From the NCBI GenBank assembly GCA_011365055.1, contig RDOG01000028.1, forward strand, positions 1-45,274: a stretch of 45,274 nt of DNA, given 5' to 3'. Made by a program: the position numbers and the translations under genes. A model generated the notes under the pieces. The model saw only the letters and a list, made by a program, of their open reading frames with translations, made no database searches and was not told the origin of the DNA. The stretch comes from Promethearchaeota archaeon (lineage in GTDB: Archaea; Asgardarchaeota; Lokiarchaeia; Helarchaeales; RDOG01). Positions 26,595 to 34,526 of this stretch are shown here, piece after piece (the stretch's first letter is position 1; every line of letters starts with the position of its first letter).

Positions 26595-26665
26595 TGTGAT
26601 CCTCAATCAATCATAATATAAAAAATGTATCTAACAAAAAATCAATAAATCTCCGACAAAAAATA

Positions 26666-28084
26666 TCAACGCTTTTTACTATTAAGACCTTTTAAATAAA
26701 GTCCTCGCATCATTTGGATGGCATCTTCGATGGTGTGCGCTACTGGAATTGTTCTGTTTAACTCAAGACCATTTATAATAATTCCATAAATGGATAACCA
26801 AGGACAATATGCGATAACAGGTTTTTTTGTTTTTTGATTCCTCACAACATTACTCAACCTTCTTCCAATCTGCATCGTGATGGTAGGAACGTAGGGAACT
26901 AAAAGAATAACAACACCTTTCACTGAATCAAAACTAAGAATAGTCTCCAGACAATTTTCAACATCTGTATCTGCAACAGAGCCTGTTAAATCAATAGGAT
27001 TTTCAAATGTACCAATTTCACGAATAACTGGATTTACTTTAGATAATAACTCTTCTTTTTGCTGTGGAGTAAATTCAACAAGATTTAATTTATAATAAGC
27101 CGCAAGATCTGCTGCTAATACTCCATGACCACCTGAAATTGATAAAATCACGAGATCTCCTTGAAGTTCACTCAATCCAAAAGAAATGGCTTTCGTAAAA
27201 CTAACTAACTCATTTTCAGAAACTGCTTCAATAATTCCAGCTTGCTGGAAAGAAGAGGATATTAAATTCGAGTTTGAAGCAATTGAAGCTGTATGAGACA
27301 TGGCTGCTCGTGCTCCAAATTTAGATTTTCCTCCTTTAATAATTATTATATCTTTATCACTTTCTTTTGCAAATTTTACTAATTCTTTTCCTGAATTTTC
27401 CTTGAAGCCTTCTGAATATAAAACCACTGAATGCACATCTGGTTCTTTACTGAAATATTTTAATAGCGTATTCTCTGTTATTTGGGCTTTGTTTCCAATA
27501 TTCGCTGCAGCAAAAATTCCGATCTGTCTCTCGTGAAATTTGGAAAAGATTTGGTCAATTAAAAAACCTCCACTTTGAGAGATCACTGCAACGTTACCCA
27601 TTGGTGGTGTTGCAAGCCGTTCGCTAGGTAAAATGAAAGTATTACAATATTTTGAATGAATTCCTATACAATTAGGACCCATGAATGGGAGGTCATACTT
27701 TTCAGAAATTTTTAATAGCTCTTTTTCAAGATCTTTACCTTCTTCACCCTTCTCCGAGAATCCTCCTGCTCCAATTATCACACTTTTAACACCAACTTCA
27801 CCACAAGTGGTCATTGCTTCAGGAATCATTTTTGCTTTTATCATTAAAACAACCAAATCAAGGTCTATTGAAACGTCTTCAAGTTTTTTATATACTTCAT
27901 TTCCTTCTAAATAACCGCCTGATGGATTAATTGCAACTATATTAACTGGATACTCAAATAAATTCTTATTATAAATGATATTACCTGCGAATAATGGATT
28001 TTTTAGTGAAACACCCACGACTGCCATGTTCTTGGGTTTAAAAATATAATCTAATTTTTTAATATCCAACTTCTTCACTTTCAA
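26666..28084 (-). CDS. Second ADP-forming acyl-CoA synthetase alpha-type protein
   Basis: The product is about 472 residues, the usual length for the family. FKPKNMAVVGVS opens the CoA-binding domain, GPNCIGIHS and SQSGG lie in the ligase domain, and SHTASIAS carries the phosphorylated His. As with the relative at 3163, no ATP-grasp domain is fused. TTG 28084 was chosen because AGGA lies eight bases upstream and the family fold begins soon after; GTG 28078 is close by, and TTG 28153 would overlap the upstream gene by 35 bases. It follows the methyltransferase gene on the same strand, so the two may be co-transcribed. Confidence 0.85.
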   Translation of the reverse strand: MKVKKLDIKKLDYIFKPKNMAVVGVSLKNPLFAGNIIYNKNLFEYPVNIVAINPSGGYLEGNEVYKKLEDVSIDLDLVVLMIKAKMIPEAMTTCGEVGVKSVIIGAGGFSEKGEEGKDLEKELLKISEKYDLPFMGPNCIGIHSKYCNTFILPSERLATPPMGNVAVISQSGGFLIDQIFSKFHERQIGIFAAANIGNKAQITENTLLKYFSKEPDVHSVVLYSEGFKENSGKELVKFAKESDKDIIIIKGGKSKFGARAAMSHTASIASNSNLISSSFQQAGIIEAVSENELVSFTKAISFGLSELQGDLVILSISGGHGVLAADLAAYYKLNLVEFTPQQKEELLSKVNPVIREIGTFENPIDLTGSVADTDVENCLETILSFDSVKGVVILLVPYVPTITMQIGRRLSNVVRNQKTKKPVIAYCPWLSIYGIIINGLELNRTIPVAHTIEDAIQMMRGLYLKGLNSKKR

Positions 28085-28118
28085 AAATTTATTCCTAAAT
28101 GAAAATATAATAATCCAA

Positions 28119-28868
28119 TTATAATTCTTTATTACTGATGAACATCCAAGCAAGAAAAGGTTTAATTTTTACGTTTTTAAAAGGAGTTTGTGCCATTATT
28201 TCAGTGATTTCATTGACAGTATAGGAAGCTAATAATGATCCTATTGGTTCTTTTATTCGTTTTAGTGGTTTAGGAACAACTACTTTCGTTGCAAATCTCA
28301 AAAAGCCATGAAAAAATTTTCGTGCATCTCTCCGAAAATCAAAGATGATAAAAGTTCCATCTTTCTTTAAAACCCTGTATATTTCATCAATAACCTTTTT
28401 TGGTTGTAACCAATGGTGCAATGATAATGTACTAACCATGTAGTCTATGGAATTATTTGAAAATGGTAGGTTTTCAGCGTCTCCAATTTTAAATTCTATA
28501 TTCAAATTGTTGTTAATTGCTCTTTTTTTTGCAAGTTCAAGAATCTCGCTCGAATTATCAACTCCTGTTAATTCAAGTGCAGGTATTTCCTTAGCAATCC
28601 TTACAAGCACGTTTCCCGTTCCACACCCAATATCGACAAGATTGCCTTTAGGATTTATTTTTTTAAGAACTTTTATAACACTACCATGTAATATTCTGAA
28701 AGGAAGAAAATTAGTCATTCTTTGGAATGATTTAGCAACATCTTCATCAAAAAGATCTTCATTATTTGGAATCCTACTGCATTCTTTTCTTGGATAACCA
28801 AAGATCATGATTAGAATAAAAATTACTACAACTACGATTGAGAAAATTATTAAAAATAGCCAAATCAT
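28119..28868 (-). CDS. Membrane-anchored SAM-dependent methyltransferase
   Basis: The 249-residue protein has an N-terminal membrane helix (about 2-24) followed by a class I methyltransferase of the UbiE/Methyltransf_11 type. SAM motif I is LVDIGCGTGNVL, motif II contains LTGVDNSSEILELA, and IGDAENLPF and YMVSTLSLHHW mark the following strands. The helix would place the domain at the membrane, and the substrate may be a lipid or quinone-like molecule. The gene at 26666 is downstream on the same strand. Confidence 0.85.
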   Translation of the reverse strand: MIWLFLIIFSIVVVVIFILIMIFGYPRKECSRIPNNEDLFDEDVAKSFQRMTNFLPFRILHGSVIKVLKKINPKGNLVDIGCGTGNVLVRIAKEIPALELTGVDNSSEILELAKKRAINNNLNIEFKIGDAENLPFSNNSIDYMVSTLSLHHWLQPKKVIDEIYRVLKKDGTFIIFDFRRDARKFFHGFLRFATKVVVPKPLKRIKEPIGSLLASYTVNEITEIMAQTPFKNVKIKPFLAWMFISNKEL

Positions 28869-28897
28869 GAATTTTAATTTTAATCTTAATTTTTAAA

Positions 28898-30268
28898 TTA
28901 TTCCCTTTTTACACCTATAACAACATATTCAATTGGGTAAGCCTGAGAATTCGCATCCTCATTTTTTGCAAATCGCCCTGTTTTTTCATCTCTTTTCTGA
29001 GGAAGAATTTTAGAAGGAATTTCTCTTTTAATAATTCTATCTATCAGAAATCTGGATTCTGCTAAGCTTTCAGCAAATACTTCTGCATTTAGAATGTTTA
29101 TTCCTTTCAATTTGGTATTTCCGATAACATAACAACAACGACCATTCTTTTTTAAAATCCGATAACTTTCATCAAAAACCTCTTCCATGTCATGAAAAAA
29201 AGAATTAACGCTTTTTGATAAACTTATATCCTTTTTCTCCAATTGATTGATAATTTCTAGGGCAATATCACTTCGTAAATCTTTTTCCTCACGTTTTTTA
29301 TTAGAAGTACCAATGAATTCGCTCCTATAATTCTTTAAATCTTCAACAAGATCAAGCCATATAGTTGATAATTGATGAAGGTCGCTATATTCATAACTCG
29401 TAACATAAGGACTTGAAGTAACTATCAAATCTACTGATTCTTGTTCAACAGGTTGGTTTTTTGCATCACCAATTGTAATATTAAGAAAATTTTTTGTATT
29501 TTTTTTAACTGATTCTGGAATAATTTTATAAAATTCTCTATTTCCTCTTTCCATCTTTTTTAGATGTCTGGAATATATGATATATGGATCAATTATTTTT
29601 TTATTTAAATCTCTAGTAGGTTTTGTGCTTTTTTGTAACCAGATCGAACAATTTTTTAATATATGGCTAAACGCTACTAAATAAAAATCTCTGATTATTT
29701 CATCCTTTTCTTCATAAATCAATCCTAGGATTTTTCCTAACTTATTTTTATTATTTTTTTTAAACCAATAATTAATCTTATCAATATTTTTAATTGGAAC
29801 AAAAGATTTTACTGAATCTTCGAATAAAGTCATCTGATTTTCTTTTAAATTTTTTAAATTCAGCAAAAATTTATCTAATTTTTTATTTAAATAATTTGGT
29901 TCTATTGGAGTAGCCTTAACTTTTGAAATGAGATGTGAAATTTTATTTATATCCGTACCACTAACCTGATAGCCTCTTGAAATCGCAGAAACTATTGTAG
30001 TTCCACTTCCAAAAAAGGGATCGTTTATATGTACATGGTTCGATTTTATAAAAGTATCAAATAATTTTTCGACTAATTGAGGTATGAACTTTGCAGGATA
30101 TCTATGATATCCATGGGTCCACTTGCTCGTCTCTGATGGTTTATAATTTGAGAATGACCAATCATTTTCAATTTTAGAAGATTCAAACAAATGTAATATA
30201 TTTTCTTTAGAATTTCTTTCCTTTATCACATGTAAATTATTTGTTTGTTTATCTAAATGTTTTTTCAA
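28898..30268 (-). CDS. Site-specific DNA methyltransferase (N4-cytosine or N6-adenine type)
   Basis: The 456-residue protein carries the SAM motif DPFFGSGTT near residue 80, preceded by RYPAKFIPQL, and then the catalytic motif TSSPYVTSYEYSD (usual form TSPPY). The order of SAM motif before catalytic motif, and the PAKFxPQL signature, fit amino-methyltransferases of the cytosine-N4 kind. No restriction endonuclease gene is adjacent: the flanking genes are a SAM methyltransferase and a zinc-ribbon protein. It may be a solitary epigenetic enzyme. The start is TTG without a clear ribosome site. A cluster of TTCGCAA motifs lies 21-134 bases upstream. Confidence 0.85.
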   Translation of the reverse strand: MKKHLDKQTNNLHVIKERNSKENILHLFESSKIENDWSFSNYKPSETSKWTHGYHRYPAKFIPQLVEKLFDTFIKSNHVHINDPFFGSGTTIVSAISRGYQVSGTDINKISHLISKVKATPIEPNYLNKKLDKFLLNLKNLKENQMTLFEDSVKSFVPIKNIDKINYWFKKNNKNKLGKILGLIYEEKDEIIRDFYLVAFSHILKNCSIWLQKSTKPTRDLNKKIIDPYIIYSRHLKKMERGNREFYKIIPESVKKNTKNFLNITIGDAKNQPVEQESVDLIVTSSPYVTSYEYSDLHQLSTIWLDLVEDLKNYRSEFIGTSNKKREEKDLRSDIALEIINQLEKKDISLSKSVNSFFHDMEEVFDESYRILKKNGRCCYVIGNTKLKGINILNAEVFAESLAESRFLIDRIIKREIPSKILPQKRDEKTGRFAKNEDANSQAYPIEYVVIGVKRE

Positions 30269-30288
30269 ATTTTATTACAATTTAATTT

Positions 30289-30402
30289 CTCGCAATAAAA
30301 TATTTCATAAATTGAAACATTCGCAATTTATACTAACGATTCTTATAGCGGAATAGAAAAGTAAATATATAGAGGAAGTAATTTCGCAAACTTCATTGCG
30401 AA
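30289..30402. promoter_or_regulatory. TTCGCAA cluster with a perfect dyad, upstream of the DNA methyltransferase
   Basis: Copies are CTCGCAA (30289-30295, one mismatch), TTCGCAA (30320-30326), TTCGCAA (30383-30389) and TTGCGAA (30396-30402). The last two form a dyad with a six-base spacer, ACTTCA. The stretch separates the minus-strand methyltransferase start (30268) from the plus-strand gene at 30496. The same motif clusters at 22092-22294. Confidence 0.5.
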
Positions 30403-30495
30403 CTTCACATCCTATATTTTAAAATGAACCTATTGTGAGGTGCATGAAAAAAAGAATAAAAAATTTTAATTAATAATTATTTCAGGCGAAAATAT

Positions 30496-31332
30496 ATGAG
30501 CTTTAGTTTAAATGAACAAAATTATATGAAAATCTCTAGATTAAATCTCTCAAACCTTTGGAGCTTAATAAGGTTAGAAATGCGAGTATTTTTTGAAGAA
30601 TTTAACATTTATTTAGGAATCGCCAAGACAAACGGCGATATTACATTTCTAGATCCAATGTTGTATCCCTATAAATTTTATTTAACAGAGACAATCCAAA
30701 ACATAAAAATGGCTGAAGGCACGTTTCTAATTAAAACTACTCCTTATTTGAAGAAATTTATTTTTTTTAAGGTCTCTCAAAATTTAATATACATATTATA
30801 TTCAACGAATAATGATATATCTGGTCTAGTCCGAATCACCAATAAATTAAATGAACATAGTTTAATAATTTTAAAGCTTATTGAGATATATGAAGAGATA
30901 AGATTCGTATTAAAACAAAATAAATTGTTTTATTTTAAACGATCCTCAAATAAAAACATACGTGAGTTTTTAAAGAAAAAATTAGATGCCATGACTAATA
31001 TTTTCATTGAAAATTTGAAATTAAAAAGTGTAAAACGGGTTTTAAACTATATCGAAAAATTAGAAGTAGTTGCAAAAAATACCAATTCAACCCTACTATA
31101 TTATGTTTTATATAAAATTGAAAAGCATATTAAAAGCAAATTAGATATTTTTATTAATCTTTATATTAACGAAGAAAGGCTTAAAATGGTAGATGAAGGA
31201 AAAAATGAATTCATAGAAACAATGCTAAAAGTCTATAGATGTAAAAAATGTTATGCTTCTTTTAATAATTTGGTAATTGCTGATAATCTGTATTATTGTA
31301 AAAAGTGTAATTATATTTCTTCTATCTTTTAA
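30496..31332 (+). CDS. Hypothetical protein with C-terminal zinc ribbon, possible roadblock/longin-like N-terminus
   Basis: The product has 278 residues. The N-terminal 120 residues alternate strands and helices (YLGIAKTNGDITFLDPML, FIFFKVSQNLIYILYST) in a way that recalls roadblock/longin folds. A charged helical middle (150-240) follows, and the last 35 residues hold a zinc ribbon, CKKCYAS...CKKCNYI. No known function. It starts after TTTCAGGCG and lies divergent from the DNA methyltransferase. Confidence 0.55.
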   Translation: MSFSLNEQNYMKISRLNLSNLWSLIRLEMRVFFEEFNIYLGIAKTNGDITFLDPMLYPYKFYLTETIQNIKMAEGTFLIKTTPYLKKFIFFKVSQNLIYILYSTNNDISGLVRITNKLNEHSLIILKLIEIYEEIRFVLKQNKLFYFKRSSNKNIREFLKKKLDAMTNIFIENLKLKSVKRVLNYIEKLEVVAKNTNSTLLYYVLYKIEKHIKSKLDIFINLYINEERLKMVDEGKNEFIETMLKVYRCKKCYASFNNLVIADNLYYCKKCNYISSIF

Positions 31333-31343
31333 TCTATTTTTTT

Positions 31344-32000
31344 TTATTTTCCATATAATTCTTTAACTTTTTCTTTAAAATACCTTTTACCAAACTCGAT
31401 TTCTTTTCTTAATATCTTCATGGTAGAATCTTTAATCAAAGGTGAAATATTCATTAATTTATTTTCATGAGCAAATTCTAAATTTTCTTTTGTATTATAT
31501 AATTGTTCTAATGTTGATTCCAATGCTTTTTCCTTATTTGAATAAGCATTTTTAAATAGTTCATCATAATTTGATCCTGTTGAGAATAGTAATCTTCTAG
31601 TGCCCTTTAATCTCAATAATAGACTTTTTTTCATCATATTTCTTAATTCGGAAAATTTGGGATGATTTCGTTTGCATCTTATATATCCTATATCATTTAT
31701 CATATATTTATAAAAATATTTTTCAAGTATTTCTTCATCTTTTAATTCCAATTCTGTAGATGCTTGTAAAAATATATCAAATTGAATAATTGCTTTTTCA
31801 CGAATTTCAGGGGCGAGGAAAAAGTTAAACCCCCATGCAATTATTCTATTCAACAAAATCCCTGTTAATCCTTGATAAAATTCCTCTTGTATCATCCTCT
31901 TAATTTCTATTTGAGTATCATCGAAATCCTTTATCCATTGTTTTTTTATGATTTCCGAATTGTAATTTATTTTCTCCCTTTCCAGAATTGACATTTTCAT
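31344..32000 (-). CDS. Helical hypothetical protein co-transcribed with geranylgeranyl reductase
   Basis: The 218-residue protein is predicted helical throughout, with many Lys and Glu, one moderately hydrophobic stretch (about 44-63, LTGILLNRIIAWGFNFFLAP) and no catalytic motif I recognise. It starts only five bases after the reductase stop, so the two form an operon and may act on the same lipid pathway. An alternative ATG lies two codons later. Confidence 0.6.
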   Translation of the reverse strand: MKMSILEREKINYNSEIIKKQWIKDFDDTQIEIKRMIQEEFYQGLTGILLNRIIAWGFNFFLAPEIREKAIIQFDIFLQASTELELKDEEILEKYFYKYMINDIGYIRCKRNHPKFSELRNMMKKSLLLRLKGTRRLLFSTGSNYDELFKNAYSNKEKALESTLEQLYNTKENLEFAHENKLMNISPLIKDSTMKILRKEIEFGKRYFKEKVKELYGK

Positions 32001-32005
32001 CTAAA

Positions 32006-33526
32006 TCATAATTTTTTATTGATTCTTAATCGGAAATTTTCTAATAGATTACCTATTCTTTGTTTAATAATCTCTATTACAAGATACATTGAATTTTTAC
32101 CTGTTTTTTTTCTGGAGTATTGAATTGAAACTGATAATTCTTCAGGATTTGATAAATATAAAGGAAATTTTCGATGAAAATTCTTGTATTTTTTACCAAA
32201 AAGAATACTTGGAATTGCTGAATAAAATTTATTTAATAATTTAACTATTAATAAAACATCTAGAAACATAACTTGTTTGAATTTCCTAAATAAATCTTTT
32301 AAAACATGCTTAATAAAAAATTTTGCTAAGGTTCGTTTTTGAATTTCCTCCATGCCTAACATGAACTTCATTATTAGCTCTCTAAATGCAGCATCTTTCT
32401 TTGCATAATTTATCAAGTTATTAATTGTTGCAGAAACCATGATGAATCGTCTAACGAATAGAATTTTGCTTAATTCCCCTCCAAAATCGTTCTTCCAAGT
32501 TTTTTCATATAATTTTAGGTTTTTTTTCACGTAATCTTTATTTTGTTTTTTTAATTGAATGATTGTCTTAGCAGCATTTTCACCAGATGACATGGCATAA
32601 TAAATTCCCTCTCCTGATAATGGATTGACAAATCCCGCGCTATCCCCTAAAAGTAATATCCGATTTCCATATGTTTGTTCAATAGGTTTTTTTAAAGGAA
32701 CTAAACCTCCTCGTAATTTTAAGGAAGATATATCTAATTTTGGAATCAAATTTGTTTCTTCTAAATGTTTTAAATAATCTAAAAAAGCGAGTTTTAAGTT
32801 TACTTTCTTTTTCTTCTTTTCTGATAACAAGCACCCTAATCCAATGTTTACATGGTGTTTTTTATAGAATAACCAAAAATATCCAAATAAATCTTTAAAT
32901 TCTATATGTATATGAACACTATAATTATCTGGATTATATTTCTTTATGACTTGGGCGTCTAATGCTTGTTCAATAAAAACGCATAATCCTAATTCATCAT
33001 CTTTCCATCTTTCTTTGAGCCCTGATTTCTTTGCTACTATACCTAAAACTCCATCAGCACCAATAATTATTTTTGACGAAATAATTTCTCCATTTTCAAG
33101 TTTGGTTAATACTTTATCTTGTAAGAAAGATATTTCTGTAATATTTTGGCTTTCAATTAATGTTGATCCAAATTTTTTTGCTTTTTCAACCAAGTAATTA
33201 TCAAAACTGCTTCTTAAGACCATGTATCCAACCGGATTATTATTATCATCCACCTTAACACTCGACTTCAAATCCGGCCCATATAAATGTCCTCCACGAA
33301 CAACTGAATCAACGACTTCTTCATTATTTAAATCAAATCGTTTAAAAATTCTAGTAGTTAAACCCCCTCCACACGGTTTATCTCGTGGAAATGTCTCCTT
33401 ATCCAGCAAGATACAATTTATTCCCGCACTCGACAAAAAGGTTGCACAAGTACTCCCAGCTGGACCTGCACCAACAATTAAAACTTCACAACTTCTAACT
33501 TTTTTTGAATGTTCTAAACTCATCAT
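32006..33526 (-). CDS. Geranylgeranyl reductase family FAD-dependent enzyme
   Basis: The 506-residue flavoprotein has the FAD Rossmann motif VLIVGAGPAGSTCA, DKPCGGGL, and LLGDSAGFVNPLSGEGI. The family saturates the double bonds of geranylgeranyl chains in archaeal ether lipids (digeranylgeranylglycerophospholipid reductase) or related prenyl groups. It is longer than the usual 380-450 residues, with a basic, Phe/Lys-rich C-terminal region from about residue 390 that could bind membranes. It is followed by a helical protein gene after five bases and lies 71 bases from the divergent HEAT-RING gene. Confidence 0.9.
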   Translation of the reverse strand: MMSLEHSKKVRSCEVLIVGAGPAGSTCATFLSSAGINCILLDKETFPRDKPCGGGLTTRIFKRFDLNNEEVVDSVVRGGHLYGPDLKSSVKVDDNNNPVGYMVLRSSFDNYLVEKAKKFGSTLIESQNITEISFLQDKVLTKLENGEIISSKIIIGADGVLGIVAKKSGLKERWKDDELGLCVFIEQALDAQVIKKYNPDNYSVHIHIEFKDLFGYFWLFYKKHHVNIGLGCLLSEKKKKKVNLKLAFLDYLKHLEETNLIPKLDISSLKLRGGLVPLKKPIEQTYGNRILLLGDSAGFVNPLSGEGIYYAMSSGENAAKTIIQLKKQNKDYVKKNLKLYEKTWKNDFGGELSKILFVRRFIMVSATINNLINYAKKDAAFRELIMKFMLGMEEIQKRTLAKFFIKHVLKDLFRKFKQVMFLDVLLIVKLLNKFYSAIPSILFGKKYKNFHRKFPLYLSNPEELSVSIQYSRKKTGKNSMYLVIEIIKQRIGNLLENFRLRINKKL

Positions 33527-33597
33527 TACCTTTTTCTTAGATGGATGATTAAAAATTTTTGTGAATCGAAATCAAAGAATATGATGCTTGGGTGTTT

Positions 33598-34482
33598 ATG
33601 GGTAAATTTGAAAAAAAATTTGAAAGCCTTTTAAAGACTGAGGATATTGATAAAATATTAAGCGCAATTAATAATCAATTAAAGAAAGATAAAAAAATAG
33701 AGGAGAAATCCGAAGCTTTTGATGCAATAAATTTATTTTTTAAAACTTGTAAAGAAAAATCGTGGGTTTTTCCCGATAATTTACTGAATGTTGTAATTAT
33801 GGAACTTAATCACGATAATTGGATAATCAGAAGAAATGCATTAAATACATTAAGAGATTTAGCAAATATTTTTCATGAAAAATTAACTACTAAGGAAATA
33901 TTAACAACGTTAAGACAAATATATAAAGAGGATGATAACTGGGCTGTTAGAAATGCTTCAATTGAAGCACTTGGCAAAATAGGGGTAAAAATTCCAGATC
34001 GTATTGTTCCTTTTTTAATTGATCAAATGAAAGATCCTGATGCTGATGTAAGATTAAGTATTATAGGGTCATTGAAAGAGATATATTTGAAAAATCAAGA
34101 AAAACTTGAGAGGATTCTTCCTATTTTTGTTAAAGCATATAAAGAAGATTCGGACTTTCGTATTTCTGTATTTGCAGAAGAAGCAATTAAAGAATTTGCA
34201 GAAAAGAAAAAAGCTCAAGGTACTGCTTATCAAAAGGTGGATGTTGATAAAATTACTTGTCCTCATTGCAAAGAATCAGTTCCTGCAACAAAGGAAGTTT
34301 GTAGTAGTTGTGGTAAATCTTTACCTGTTTGTCAAATTTGTAATAAAGGAATCATTAGCGATACTGAATTAGTTACTTGTCCACATTGTCACACAAATTT
34401 TCATGTTGAGCATTTTTTAGAATGGTATAGAGAAAATAAGAATTGTCCTGTTTGTTTAGGTCATTTCGATTTTAAAGGGTAA
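33598..34482 (+). CDS. HEAT-repeat protein with C-terminal zinc and RING-like fingers
   Basis: The product is about 294 residues. Residues 1-200 contain HEAT-type helical repeats (NWIIRRNALNTLRDLA, NWAVRNASIEALGKIG, DADVRLSIIGSLKEI). A zinc ribbon (CPHCKES...CSSCGKS) follows. The last 50 residues have eight ligands spaced C-x2-C-x12-C-x2-C-x4-H-x2-H-x10-C-x2-C with FHVEHFLEWY before the last pair, resembling RING-H2 fingers of E3 ubiquitin ligases. ATG 33598 was preferred to GTG 33592. The HDAC-family gene follows 44 bases later on the same strand. A ligase role is inference. Confidence 0.75.
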   Translation: MGKFEKKFESLLKTEDIDKILSAINNQLKKDKKIEEKSEAFDAINLFFKTCKEKSWVFPDNLLNVVIMELNHDNWIIRRNALNTLRDLANIFHEKLTTKEILTTLRQIYKEDDNWAVRNASIEALGKIGVKIPDRIVPFLIDQMKDPDADVRLSIIGSLKEIYLKNQEKLERILPIFVKAYKEDSDFRISVFAEEAIKEFAEKKKAQGTAYQKVDVDKITCPHCKESVPATKEVCSSCGKSLPVCQICNKGIISDTELVTCPHCHTNFHVEHFLEWYRENKNCPVCLGHFDFKG

Positions 34483-34526
34483 AATGTCTTATACCCCATA
34501 TCTATAATTAATTTGAGTGTGATAAA

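Noticed and set aside
28119..28868. Membrane-anchored methyltransferase as the partner of the DNA methyltransferase in a restriction-type system
   Set aside because: Its motifs fit small-molecule or lipid methylation, it has a membrane helix, and it lacks a DNA-methyltransferase catalytic motif.
31344..32000. Helical 218-residue protein as a restriction endonuclease for the nearby methyltransferase
   Set aside because: It has no PD-(D/E)xK or HNH pattern and is tightly coupled to the geranylgeranyl reductase instead.
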